A stretch of DNA of 62,477 nt from Seison nebaliae. Taxonomy: Eukaryota; Rotifera; Pararotatoria; Seisonacea; Seisonidae. Made by a program: the position numbers and the translations under genes. This document shows, in pieces, positions 49,909 through 61,634 of the stretch (position 1 is the stretch's first letter; every line of letters begins with the position of its first letter). The notes under the pieces are model-generated. The model saw only the letters and a list, made by a program, of their open reading frames with translations, did no database searches and was not told the DNA's origin. The DNA lies in contig JALJEE010002025.1 of NCBI GenBank assembly GCA_023231475.1, forward strand, positions 1-62,477. The letters run 5' to 3'.

Positions 49909-50799
49909 ATGGAATATGAAGCTGTCACAAAAGAAGATTTGAATATTTTTGTTCGTTCCGTATTGGCCGAGCTTCCAAGGACGGCGCCCAAGGACAATTG
50001 TGTATCGATTCGACCGAATGATAAGAAACAGGATATTCGAAATCGATTATGGAATTTAATGACAGATCAGCCAGCTGAATATAACCCAACTAGGAAATAT
50101 TTGGTAGATAATTATCCTGAAAGTTGGATCCTCACAGCAGAGAACGTGAGAAAACTTCCGAATTTTTCAAATATTCGTAATATTCGGGTGGATCCTGAGT
50201 ATGCGTATCGATATCTCCGAACTACTCTCCAGAAAGAAAAGAAGAATGTATTTATTCCGCTCTCTCAAAGACAAGATTCAATTCTTTATCAAATACCAAA
50301 TAAATTGATATCGGGGAAATTGGGTACTCCTAGAGACGCCATTGCTGTTAGAACAGAAAATTATCCGGTATTAGATTTAATTATATTCGCAACAGTTGGT
50401 GTTGACTTGTATGGTAACCTTGTAGGAAAAGGTGGACGATTTAACGACTTGGAACTTATGGTGTTAATGGAACTAAATCTGGTAAGAAATGATACAATCA
50501 TCGCTGTATTAGTCGATGAAATTCAAATAATTAAAGGGGAATTGCCAAAGAATTTACGACATAAATATGATATGGTTGTCGACTATATCATCACACCAAA
50601 AAGATTAATAAAAACCGATGTAAAATATGAAAGAACGAAAAAACTCGTGTGGAAAGATATTAATGAAGATCGAATGAAGTATTTGTTTAATTTAAGAAAA
50701 TTGAGATTACAACATTTTTTCGAAGGGAGAGATGTACGATTAGCCGGAGAAAAAAATCATCCAACTATTAATTACTTACAAACTGCTGTACATCATTAA
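49909..50799 (+). CDS. MTHFSD: MTHFSD-like 5-formyltetrahydrofolate cyclo-ligase family protein
   Basis: A single exon of 296 residues. The N-terminal helix (KKQDIRNRLWNLMT) and the block VGVDLYGNLVGKGGRFNDLELMVL match the 5-FCL fold, where the GKGxGxxDxE loop binds substrate; here the loop is GKGGRFNDLE. True cyclo-ligases are about 200 residues; the longer N-terminus and the segment DPEYAYRYLRTTLQ fit the MTHFSD branch. Vertebrate MTHFSD adds a C-terminal RRM for RNA binding, which is absent here. Enzyme activity in this branch is not established. ATG 49909 is the first in the frame. Confidence 0.8.
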   Translation: MEYEAVTKEDLNIFVRSVLAELPRTAPKDNCVSIRPNDKKQDIRNRLWNLMTDQPAEYNPTRKYLVDNYPESWILTAENVRKLPNFSNIRNIRVDPEYAYRYLRTTLQKEKKNVFIPLSQRQDSILYQIPNKLISGKLGTPRDAIAVRTENYPVLDLIIFATVGVDLYGNLVGKGGRFNDLELMVLMELNLVRNDTIIAVLVDEIQIIKGELPKNLRHKYDMVVDYIITPKRLIKTDVKYERTKKLVWKDINEDRMKYLFNLRKLRLQHFFEGRDVRLAGEKNHPTINYLQTAVHH

Positions 50800-50967
50800 T
50801 ATTTGTAAAAATATCCTCTTATTTCAAATTCCGTTTTTTTTTTATTTTTTCATATTTCTTAATTCGATTATATTTGCAATTTCTCTTCACTTCAGTTTCC
50901 AGTTTTTTCCATTTAATTAAACCATGAACAACTTATAATTTGTTTAAAAATATTTTGTAAAAATTTC

Positions 50968-51039
50968 GGGCTTGACCGGGGATTGAACCCGGGACCTCTC
51001 GCACCCAAAGCGAAAATCATACCACTAGACCATCAAGCC
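50968..51039 (-). tRNA. tRNA-Pro (anticodon TGG)
   Basis: A 72-base cloverleaf. Acceptor stem GGCTTGA/TCAAGCC; D-arm with A-box TGGTCTAGTGG; anticodon arm TTCGC-TTTGGGT-GCGAG giving anticodon TGG (top pair is a T-G wobble); T-arm CCGGG-TTCAATC-CCCGG with B-box. No intron. It decodes proline CCN codons. Confidence 0.94.
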
Positions 51040-51212
51040 ATAACGACAAGAAGATATTGGTCTATTAAAATATGATGAATACATGAAAAGAAAAATTTTC
51101 TACTTTATTTTTTCTAAAGATTTTACATTGTAAACTAACAATTATTAACGATTAAAGAATAGTGAAAGAACGATTATATAAAATGGAACAAAATTAAAGA
51201 GATGTACAAAAG

Positions 51213-53991
51213 TTAGAAGAAAGAAAATTTCCAATTGTTAATTTTTTTAACCCCTTTCTCAATTGTTTTCCTCCATATCGATATTCGAAAGTCTATAAAG
51301 AAGAAATATTTGGAAATTTTCATAAAATCTTCTAACAATGATAAATCTTCAATCTTGTCTAATAAGTTATCTGTTTTCGTTTGAAATTGACAAACAACTG
51401 GTACTCGTTCGTTCACTATCTGGTTCTCATTACAATTATTCTTCACAAGTGCACACAAATTCTCTATAAATTCAGCCAGCGGTTTCTCATTTAATAGGCC
51501 ATCCACTTCGATGTCATCGTCTTCGTCAAGTGATGTGTCATTGTTAACGGTTCGATTTTGTTGTAAAAAGTTTAAACGGAAGTCTTCCTTTCTTTCTAAT
51601 GGAATTTCATTTATAGTATCTTCTTCCAATGTTTTCAGACGTTCAAATCGTGGAACGCGTGAAATGTGTCGAATGGGAAATGCTCTTGGTTTATTATAAA
51701 GGAATTGTTCAGAAGAGAATAATTCATCGCCTTCATCACTACTGAATATTGGTGTTAAGTTATCATATGAACCGGTATTCGCATTAAATGTTCGATTGAA
51801 ATTCTTCTTCTCTTTACGCTTTTCTCGTTTCTTCTTACTTCGAGTAACAGACAATACAACAAATGTCACCATGAAAGTGATTAGAATGAAATTGATACAA
51901 AGTGATGCAAGTAACGGGCGATCGTTTATTATTCGCTGAAAAAAATTGGCAAATTTATTACTAAATTGTTCGTTTCCTTCTGTTGAATTTAAATGAGATT
52001 TTATAGGAATTGTATAATTCCCAATAGTAGTTGTATTTTCAATCAGCGTTTTAGTAGATGTAGTGAAATTTTTAATGATGGTGCTGAAGAGTGTTGTGTT
52101 GATATATTGCGAAATTGTTGTTGTCGTCAAATTTTTCATTTCTCCACTAGTAGTCGAGGGAGTGAATGAAGTTAAGAAAACATTGATGATTGACGTCGTA
52201 GAAGTAGTTGAGTTATGTAGGATGGTTGTGGAGCTAAACGGTTTTGTCATGTTTGATGAAATTTTCAAAAACTTAGGAGCTGTCTGATTTATTCGATTTT
52301 TGGGGCTTTCAAGAATCGGAGCAATCGGAGTTGGAACTAAAGACTTTGAAGTTGAATGTGAGAACGATGGAGAAAGTGTGTTATCTTTCACTTTATCCTT
52401 TAACTCCTCATTAGAATAATCATTTTGAGGATTCTCCATCATTTGTTGGATACCTCCTCGATCGATTTGTTTATCGAAATCGATTAATGAGTCATCTATT
52501 ATGTCCAAATCTTTCTCCAATTTAATACCAGGATTAACATTATAATTGTAATTTTTCCGACTATCGATCTGCTGAGTATTTTGCGATGTCGTCGTGGTCA
52601 ACGTGGTTGTCGATGATATTTCGTTATTAGAACCAAATTCGTCTTTATCATTAAATTGTTCAATTTGAGAATTGTCCAAAGCGTCTTGGAAATAATTATA
52701 ATTTCCCAATTCATTCAACGTCTTCTTATAATCATTATCGATTTCCTGTTCGATTTTCGTTTCATTTCGAAGTAGTACTTCATCCTTTCTTTCTTCTTCA
52801 TCGGAAATATCATAAGAAATCGTTTCGTTAAAGTTATAGAAAGGGGTATTTCTAAAAAACTTTTTTAATTGAGCGACCAAATGTTCAGTGTCTAAAACGA
52901 AAGAAAAAAAAGAAAAGAAAAAGGAAATTAATTGGGATTTCTTGGAAATTTTTTTTTTCAAATTTATTGCAATTAATTCCTTAATCGTTAATCAATCAAT
53001 AATACATCATATCGTAATAGATCATCGCTCATTAATATCAAATAAATTAATGACCTGATGATGACATTCGTCGACGTTGATTCCTTCTATATAATTTCTT
53101 CTTTGATATATTACTCGACAATTGTTTAATGTAATCGAATAATGGAAGTGAAATGTCCACATTATTACTCTTCATTTCTGCTTGATTCATCCCTTTTTCA
53201 TGAGAGCCTTTTCTTTTATGTGAAATATCTTCTTCTTCTATTGATATGCCATTGTCGGTATTATTGATGATCTCCTCATGTTCTTCCGATCCTTCACTCT
53301 TACTCGTCGTACTTGTTGACGTTGTAGTCGTCGTTATTGTTGTTGTTGTTGTTATTGGTCCATACTCCTCCATGATATCTTCACCCATTGTTAATTGGGA
53401 TTTGGTCTGATTATCTTGAAGAATAACGTCGAGAAAAGAAGCAACAAATTTATCTTTTGTATCTCCTGTCTTATTTGGCCGATGTGTCGATGGAAAGAAG
53501 AGTGATCGAGTTTCATTTATTTCATCTTTCACATTCGGATACGTTTCATTAATCTGAACATTAGTGGACGAGTTATGGTTGTTTTTCTGATTGAAATCAA
53601 AAATTTTGTATTCTTCTAATTTTCCATTTTTCGATTTAATGTGTTGACGTCGCTGCTGTAGAGGAACGTTCGAGAAAACTCGGATTTTTTCAGGTTCGGC
53701 CTTTGCTGACGGTATATCATTCACCTCCACATCCATATCCTTCGAATTCTCATTCATGATATTCAATACGGTGTGGTAAACGGAAGCGGAATCATTCTTC
53801 TGTTTTGGCTTTCGCATTTGATCCAATAATTTTATATCTGTCTCACTTAACGTACTGCCGTCAGGTTTTACACTCTCCTTATCCACAATTTCATCATATC
53901 CTACCAAATCATAAAGAGACTTAAAGTCTGTCAATTCACCGTTTATTTGTGAAAACGTAAACAATATCGAAATGAATAGAAACGAGCGCAT
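51213..53991 (-). CDS. uncharacterised mucin-like single-pass membrane protein
   Basis: Two exons (53991-53055 and 52891-51213) join in phase 1 to give 871 residues. The start MRSFLFISILFTFSQING is a clear signal peptide. The ectodomain of about 640 residues is acidic, then Thr/Ser-rich with runs of Thr (ITTTTTITTTTTSTSTTS) and many N-x-S/T sites, as in mucin-like proteins, and carries basic KRKG and RRNQRRR stretches. A single membrane helix (LLASLCINFILITFMVTFVV) is followed by a basic stop-transfer (RSKKKREKRKEKK) and a cytoplasmic tail with a second acidic patch. No folded domain is recognised. The 163-base intron is longer than its neighbours. Confidence 0.68.
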
Positions 53992-54401
53992 AATTTCAAA
54001 AAATATTTTTTTAATCAATAACAATTCCAGTTTGTCTCAAATTGGATTAAACTCCTTCAATTTATATCCATTTCAATCAATTCATTTAATTTGTGAAAGT
54101 TCAAAAAAGTATTGGATTCATTTCAATTTTATTCATTATCCACAAACAAAGGAAAAATTTTCTATTTCATTTATATTCTATTTTTCGTTTATGCTACTCT
54201 TTCTCATCTCGAATTTCCGTGAAATTTTTAATTTAATTAATCTTAATTCACTTCAAATCGAGATTCAATCGGATGATCCATTTTCCGCCAAACTCAAGTA
54301 ACATCAATCTAATTCAGTAAATATTTCCAACTTTGTCGTTTGCAATTTCACGAGATTCATTTTCTTCATTAAACGAAATATAAGAAAAAGAAAGAAATGA
54401 A
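53992..54401. other. short intergenic region
   Basis: Separates the mucin-like gene from the 3' end of Kintoun. A plus-strand open frame here looks non-coding (Phe/Ile-rich). Confidence 0.4.
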
Positions 54402-57400
54402 TTAAGAGAAAACTTTGGGTAAATTCTCTCCATCAATTTCCGTTTGTTCCATCATTTTTCCTTCTCTTTCTTCAATTTTCGAAGTTGGAAAATTATCCGA
54501 AATTTTTCCATCAACTAAATCGGTTGATGGTAATGAATTATCATCATTCTTATCAGAGATACTATTGTCAGTGTCTTCCACTGATTCGGATGATTGGGAG
54601 TAACTTCCAATTTTTCTCTCATGATTCCGTTTCTTTCGCTGTCTTCTAGCACGGTTCTTTAACGTTGTCATGGTGACGGGATTGTCTTGTTCATCAAACT
54701 CTAAAATTTCGTCAGCTGAAATCGATTCAAGTGATAGACGTCGTTGACGTTTCAAATCTGGATTACGATCCAACAACGAGATGACAGATGTTCCTGGTTT
54801 GAAAACGGCACTTTGAATTCGATTTGAAAATCGAACATGTTTAGTTTGATGACAAGATTTGAAAGAGACATCATCGAAATCATCCAATTTATCGATTGAT
54901 GTGACTGAATCGGTAACTTTATCACTTTCCCCTTCATCATCCTGAACGTCATTCAAAGAGTATGAGCGACCAGAACTTTTGAGGATTCCTTTCAATTGTT
55001 TCTTCTCTTCACACGGAAAAGAAGAGAATGATTTGGACAAATGAAATTTGGTGGAATGTTCAGATTGAGAAATTCGTTCAGATAACGAATTAGTTCTTCC
55101 AAGTAAAGAGATGTCATCATTGAATTTATTCTGATTATTTTTCCTTAAAATTTCTTGTTTATTTTTCCGTTGATTTTCTCTCATTTTCTTATCTAATTTT
55201 ATTTGTTTTTTTGTTCTCTTCCTTCGATTTTTCATATTCTTATTCTTCAACTCTCCATTCTTCCCATTTCTTTTTTCAGCGTCATCGGAAGTTGAGGTAC
55301 TTCCTCTCCTAACGAAACGTAAAACATTCGGTTGTTCCACTTCTTCTGGAATGTTCGTTGATTCCTGAACATTCTCTTCTTCTCCTTCATGCAATTTTCC
55401 CACTTGGTTATCTTTCTTATTCAAATTTGTCATTTCATCAACTTCTTCCTTCACCATCGATTGATCAGATTTTATACCATCTTCTTTCATATTATTAATT
55501 ACATCATCCTCTTCTTTCATTTGGAATTCATTCGTCGATTCTTCTAAATTATTTTCAATTTTTTCTGAGAGTTCCAGAATATTTTCAGTTTTCTCTGATA
55601 GTTCCAAATTATTTTCCGTTATTTTTGATAATTCCACAATATTTTCTGTTTTCTCCGATAGTTCCAAAATATTCTCAGTTTTCTCCAACTCATTTGAAAG
55701 ATTCTCTACATTTTTCAATTCTTCCAAAATATTTACAGTTTTCTTTGGATCATGTGAATCGTTCGTAACTTCTCCTCTTTCTGCACTTTTTTCTTCAACC
55801 GTCAAATGTGGTGACATATGATGCAGAGTAGAAATCTCTGTTAAATTCGATTCCAAATTACACCATCCATTTTTATCAGTTTCATTCACTTTTAAGTCGT
55901 TATGTTGAATTTCCTCAATAACTTCAATGCCTTTGAATTGGAATTCTGACGGAAGATCACACTTCTTTTCAATATCATTCACTTTCTCATTATTCTTCTC
56001 TTCTCTATCAATGGTAATTTTAGGTTTGATATGTTCGAGAATTGGTAGCCGAACGGTTAACTGATAACTGGCTGATTTGAATTCTGCCGTCGCTTCATCA
56101 ATATTAAATCGGAATCGTTTGAATTCCTTTTGTAATTCAAATTTCCCATCTTTAGTTTCGACTTTAACACTGTTCTCAAATACATCTAATTCTACATCAT
56201 CTAATGAATATAGAGGTAAATCCATCACAATCTTCAATGAAGTTGCTTCATTTCCTCTAATATTCGACTTTTCAGTACCAGGAACAATAGGCGCATCTAA
56301 TTTCCCCCAATCTTCATAACAATGAATAACTTGATATTTCGGTGTTTGTTTCTCCAATTTTTTCTCTTCTTTTATAATTATTTTCTTTTTCTCTATCGAT
56401 TCCTTTTTCGTTCCTTCCAAATTGAGTTTCTTTTCCATAAATTTCCGCATATTCTCATTTTCCTCTTCTCCTTTCAATTGTTTTGCAAATTCATCGACCG
56501 AAACATTCCTCACAACACACGCCTTCATTACTCCTTTACATTTCATTTTAGGATATTTGAGATTGCGTGACAATTTCACATTATATGTTTTCTCCACAAC
56601 TTCCACTGCAACTGATTCGATCGCTTGTTTCATTTGTCGCAACTTTCCTCCCAATTCTATCGTTTTCGGATGGAAAACTACGTCAACTGCTACACTTTCC
56701 CGTTGGACATGATCGACACAATCCCGTTTGGGACACATGGAATGTGGTATGTTCCACACCATCTTCTCCCGACAAAATTTCGCTTCGGCAACTTCTTTGC
56801 ACGTACCAATATTGATGAACCATTTCGTCTTATCTGAAAGAAAAATAAATTCAAAATTTAATTTCTTTCGAGTAACTTCGATCTTCAGTAATCGTTTTTA
56901 CAACGTATTGTGGGGATGGATGAATAAATTTCACATTAGCATGTCCTCGTTCCTTCTCCAACTCGATTATTTCATTTTCATATAATTCTCTAATATTCGG
57001 AAGAAACAAATTTTATAAATTGTTTAACAAATTTGTAAGTGAAATTTTAAGTGAAAACTAAAATAAATGAAGAAATGATCAAGTAAAAATTTGAAATAAT
57101 TTCAAGAATTCTAAATTTTAAGAGAACTGAATTTAAATTCATTTGAAAAGAAATTAGAGAATTAGAGGGAAGTTGATTGGGAGAAGAAGAGACGAATTAA
57201 ATTAATAAATTAAATAGAAATTGATAGAAAGATTGGTAAGAGAAATAACCGATTTTCAGGACTTTCCAGTTCCTGAGCATATTGAGCAAATAATTTACAA
57301 AATTCTTTACTTTTAAAAGCATTCTTCAAATTACTCATCTCATCTTGTGAGAGATTGAGATCTTTCAACTTCTTAAAACTCTCGTCCTTCTCCCGATTAG

Positions 57401-57425
57401 TTGTCTTTGTTGTCGTTTCATTCAT
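54402..57425 (-). CDS. DNAAF2: Kintoun / DNAAF2, axonemal dynein assembly factor
   Basis: Three exons (57425-57250, 56989-56877, 56833-54402) give 906 residues in phase. Kintoun is a cytoplasmic co-chaperone that pre-assembles outer and inner dynein arms with HSP70/HSP90. The N-terminus LNLSQDEMSNLKNAF...FAQYAQELESPENRELYENEI...FIHPSPQYVVKT matches the PIH1 domain start, continuing to VDVVFHPKTIELG and EKTYNVKLSRN. A CS-like domain follows (YSLDDVELDVFENSVKVET...YQLTVRLPI). The C-terminal KHVRFSNRIQSAVFKPGTS box is also family-specific. Between them lie an acidic linker with a 10-residue repeat and a basic stretch. It strongly suggests motile cilia or flagellate sperm. Confidence 0.92.
55552..55700 (-). 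repeat. 30-base in-frame tandem repeat within Kintoun
   Basis: About five imperfect units encode TENILELSEK, TENIVELSKI, TENNLELSEK, TENILELSEK and a degenerate last unit. The units differ by several bases yet keep the frame. The encoded segment is probably helical and acidic. Confidence 0.85.
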
Positions 57426-58307
57426 TTCCAGTTGACTTTCCTTTCCGAAATTAGCAAGCTATTTGTATAAACGGAAATTTATTGGACACCAATCGTCATC
57501 TTAACAATTTGGAGATAGACGTGTCTCTCAATTTTCATCGCTTGCCCATCCATTTTCCAACAATTCTGATTTAAGAATCAAGCTGAATTTTTCCGTTTAC
57601 CTTATCAACAATGAATAAATGTAACGGGCGTGACCTTTCTCATCTTTCAAATGAGTAATAAGAATATGTGTTCTATTGATATTTTAAATTATTCTATATC
57701 GTAAATAAAGTAGCTTGATCATTTTATATTATTATTATATAAAAGTTACACCTTGAATCATCTATTGTCATTAAACCGACATATCTCCCATGTATTGCGG
57801 ATGAATTTCAAAGAGAAATATTGTCTAGATCATTTCTTCATTTACTTATTCATCAGTTTTGTAATTTACTTTTTTCAAATTGAATAAAATATTTCTTAGA
57901 ATTTAAGTTTATTATTTTTTTTTAAAAATTTCATATTTCCGTGCTCTGATATATTGGATTGATCCAATTGAAACGATATAATTTAAATTAATTTATCAGA
58001 TAATAAATTTAGTTTTCCTAATCTTAATCCAATTAAATTGACAGTTGTTATTAATGATAGTAATTGATATGGAGTAATGAAGAATTAAGCTCAAAATATG
58101 AATCGAATAATTTTGAATTTGAGTAAGAATAATTTCAGAGGAGAGAAAACGGAAATTATAGGAATCTCATGTTACTATTGACAACCACTTACTCAATTAT
58201 ACGGAATTTTCTTTTTAAAATAATACCATACGTATTATAGGAGAAGAAAAGTTAATCATTTTTTATTAATATTCTTCGTTTGTTCTTCTATACAAATTGA
58301 ACGAAAG
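57426..58307. promoter_or_regulatory. shared upstream region of Kintoun and ARL3 (divergent)
   Basis: The 882 bases between two divergent start codons, both of cilia-related genes, must carry both promoters. I looked for an RFX X-box (GTNRCC N0-3 RGYAAC) by eye and found no good match. Confidence 0.3.
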
Positions 58308-58900
58308 ATGGGACTTCTCTCGTTTTTGAAGAAGATGCAATCGAAAAATTCCGCAAAGGAATTACGCATCGTAATCTTGGGACTTGATAACTCAGGTAAA
58401 ACGACTATTCTCAAAAGTCTCGCTAAAGAGAACATCCAACAAGTGACACCCACGCAAGGTTATTGTCATTGTCTGTGACTAATTTATTAATAGTCAATTT
58501 CTTAGGATTTAATGTGAAAACTGTTCAGTCAGAAAATATGAAACTAAACTTGTGGGATATTGGTGGACAACGGAATATTCGATCGTATTGGAATAATTAT
58601 CTAGAACATACAGATATTTTAATATTCGTAATTGATAGTTCGGATCGGCAAAGATTCGAAGAAACAGCTATCGAACTGGATGAATTGACATGTAACGACC
58701 AGTTGAATGGAGTACCTTTACTAGTTTTCGCGAACAAACAAGATTTACCTAACGCCAGTCGAGATGAAGAAATTGCTCACACACTCCAATTACATACTAT
58801 TAAGAATCGTGATTGGCACATTCAGCCATGCTGCGCGTTAAGTGGTGAAGGCTTAGCGGATGGTATGCAATGGATTGGAAGGAAATCTAATGAAATGTAA
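58308..58900 (+). CDS. ARL3: ARL3 small GTPase
   Basis: Two exons (58308-58458, 58506-58900) give 181 residues. ARL3 releases lipidated cargo from UNC119 and PDE6D inside cilia and helps keep ciliary and microtubule functions. Present: [10 protein letters not shown] (ARL3-type N-terminal amphipathic helix), P-loop GLDNSGKTT, switch I TPTQGFNVKT, switch [13 protein letters not shown] and CALSGEG. The Gln of GGQ is kept. The C-terminus is slightly shorter than usual. AATAAA occurs near 59058. It diverges from Kintoun. Confidence 0.95.
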
Positions 58901-58920
58901 TAATATGTCTTTTTCGTTTC

Positions 58921-58959
58921 CTCTCTCTATGTATCTCTCTCTCTCTCTCTCTTTCTCTT
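58921..58959. repeat. CT dinucleotide microsatellite
   Basis: CT/TC repeats just after the ARL3 stop, probably in its 3' untranslated region. Confidence 0.85.
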
Positions 58960-59224
58960 GATCTTGAGTTGTGGTTTTCCTATGAGTTTTCTCCTCTAAT
59001 CTCTCTATTTCTTACGCTCATTCTTTAACATTGTTTAAATGATGAATAAGTTATCTAAATAAAATTTGACCGATGGTAAATCAATTTTCTCCAATAATCT
59101 TTGTTTAAAGATAAGAATAAAGAAAATTTGTCAAAAAAGGAAATAACATTGAATTTTAGCTTTGAAGCCAATTAACATTTATTAAAATAATGAAGATTCG
59201 TTTCTCCAATTAACATCAATTAGA

Positions 59225-60349
59225 ATGGCGGAACAACAATTAAGGAAGAAAATAAAAGATAAAGTTGGGGAAACGGCCACGATCGATGAATCGCTGTTAT
59301 GCGATGTGACGACATGTGAAGAAAAAGAGAATGCCATTGAATCTTGTGGTCCTATGAAAGTTAATGAATTGGAATCGGAAGGAATCTCTTCAGCTGATTG
59401 TCTACGATTATCGCGTGCAGGTTATGTTTCCGTCGAATCTGTTGCATATGCGATGCGTCGCAATTTGGTAGAAGTGGAGGGATTATCAGAAGCGAAAGTT
59501 GCTCGAATAATAGTTAGTGTTTCTTTAATTTTTTTAATGCATTTCTTCTGAAAGAAATCTGCACAAAAACTTGTGCCTATCGGATTCTCTACAGCAACGT
59601 CTCTCTATCAACAACGAGCGGAGATGATAAAGATTTGTACTGGTTCTGCGCAACTTGACAAGTTGTTAGGAGGCGGAATTGAGACTGGAAGTATCACTGA
59701 AATTATTGGGGATTTCAGAACGGGAAAATCACAATTATGCCATCAATTAATTGTGTGTTGTCAATTGCCGATTTCTTTAGGTGGAGCGGGTGGGAAAGCA
59801 TTATTTCTGGATACCAGTGGTTGTTTTCGACCTGAACGAGTGATATCAATAGCTCAACGATATAACCTAGATCCAAATGCAGTTCTGAATAATATCAGTT
59901 ATACGAAAGTGCCAAACTCGGAGGCACAAATGCAATTGTTACAACAAGCAGCAGAAATTATGATACAAGCGAGATATGCTATTTTGGTAGTAGATAGTGC
60001 TACTGAATTATTTCGTACTGATTATCAAGGTCGAGGAGAATTGGCCGATCGTCAACAATCGCTAGCTCGATTTATGAGATTACTCCAGAAATTATCTTAC
60101 GAATTTGGCGTGGCTGTTGTGGTGACGAATCAAGTAGTTGCCAATGTTGACGGAGGAATGTATTCTGGTGAAAACAAGAAACCCATCGGTGGCCACATCA
60201 TGGGTCATATGTCTCATTCGCGATTAATGTTAAGGAAAGGTAAAGGCAATGTGCGAATTTGTAAAATTTATTCTAGTCCATCATTAGCTGAAGGAGAAGC
60301 GAAATTCGAGATTCAGTCTGATGGAATCACGGATGAAACGGTCGACTAG
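59225..60349 (+). CDS. RAD51: RAD51 recombinase with altered catalytic glutamate
   Basis: Two exons (59225-59512, 59555-60349; 42-base intron) give 360 residues. RAD51 forms filaments on single-stranded DNA and carries out strand exchange in repair and meiosis. The N-terminal helix-hairpin-helix domain ([22 protein letters not shown]) and the FxxA polymerisation motif (GFSTAT) are present. Walker A is GDFRTGKSQ (148-156, usually EFRTGKT). Walker B is VVDSA. The usual DTEGTFRPER reads [10 protein letters not shown], so the Glu that activates water in RecA-fold ATPases is Ser184. The rest of the core ([14 protein letters not shown]) is conserved. It is more RAD51- than DMC1-like. AATAAA occurs near 60431. 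Confidence 0.92.
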
Positions 60350-60518
60350 ATTTAACGTGTTTTCTCATATTTATCATTTACCTTATCGTATTATTCAATA
60401 TTAAAAAAAAATCTATATTTTGATATTCTAAAATAAACATTGTTATTGTTATTTAATGATAGGAAATTCGGTTTGTGAAGATAAATTGTTCTTCTAACGA
60501 ATGTTGGCCAATATTAAT

Positions 60519-61234
60519 TTAGACGATATGTAAATAATCTACAGTACAGTCACCTCGTACCATAACATGATCAACATATTGGAAATTTTCACGATGACGA
60601 AATTCACCGAAATGTCGTCCATTAATCGCAATCTGTTTAATGGAAATAACATTTTTTAAAGGAAAACTTAGAAACTACGAACCTTGTAGTCAAACGGAGT
60701 GCAATGGACCATAATTTCAAATTGTTGTCCCGGCATCATGTTGAACGGTTCACCATGTCTTTCTTCATTTGACCAGTTACCTTGAATTGCTGAATTTCGT
60801 ACTATGCAATGTTCACTCACACGAGGATTTATATGGAGGAAAACATCTTGAATTTCAGTCGAGTATCCCCGTTGTAGGTTTAGTGAAAATCCATCGTTTG
60901 TTAAGGTTCCTCGAAATACAACCGTTTTACCAATTTGCATTCCGCCCATAACTGGCACACAATAAGGAGTATTGAATCCGCGGAAACCTCCCTGGAAAGA
61001 AGGACCAAAATTGAATTTATTTACCCAATCGTTACCATACCCCCCTCCCATTGGATTGGCACCACCCATTGGTGGAGCACCACCCATTGGTGGAGCACCA
61101 GGATAGCCACCTTGCTGAGGATAGGTTGCACCACCATAAGGTTGTTGATTCGGATATCCACCGGGATAGCCACCTGGACCACCTGGCGGTGGTTGATATC
61201 CACCGGGACCGCCTGGATTCATTGGATAATTCAT
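60519..61234 (-). CDS. chimera-type galectin
   Basis: Two exons (61234-60683, 60632-60519) give 221 residues. Galectins bind beta-galactosides on glycoproteins. The N-terminal 80 residues are a Gly/Pro/Tyr repeat (GGPGGYQPPPGGPGGYPGG and later APPMGGAPPMGG), as in the self-associating tail of galectin-3. The carbohydrate domain keeps the key residues: LHINPR, IVRNS, GNWSNEER. The last exon completes the sheet (INGRHFGEFRHR). No signal peptide, as is normal for galectins. Tail-to-tail with RAD51. Confidence 0.92.
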
Positions 61235-61634
61235 TCTTCTTGATATAATTAAACGATTCTTTTTAAAATGTAAACTGTTGACTTTTTATATTAAATATTA
61301 CTATTATGTACACAAAACTATGATAACATGGGAAACTTATATGATTTAATCTCTTTTATTTACATAAGAGATTGTGTTCACCGGAATAATTTAGCAATTG
61401 CCCAATGCTTAATTTACATAGACATTCACTTATAGTCATTTTATGATGATTCATTTATTTCGAATTCATCTCTCATCGTTATTGTATTTCCTCTTAATGG
61501 CGTTAAGTTTGTGAAATGTTTAATTATCATTTTTCAAAGTAATGATGATATACATTTGACTTTATGTAAAGGAGTAAAATATAATCATTCGTAATTTGTA
61601 AGGTGCCAATTTAAAAATAATTAAATGAAATATT
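61235..61634. other. intergenic
   Basis: Upstream of the galectin gene and downstream of the partial gene at the right edge. No coding signal. Confidence 0.4.

Noticed and set aside
53972..54301. Plus-strand open frame of 109 residues overlapping the start of the mucin-like gene.
   Set aside because: Phe/Ile/Ser-rich with no protein-like pattern; it overlaps a clear signal peptide on the other strand.
57426..58307. RFX X-box between Kintoun and ARL3.
   Set aside because: No sequence close to GTNRCC-N0-3-RGYAAC was found by eye; a matrix search could still find a weak one.
61021..61248. Several open frames on both strands over the galectin N-terminus.
   Set aside because: The Gly/Pro repeat is open in many frames because of its codon bias; only one frame continues into the galectin domain.
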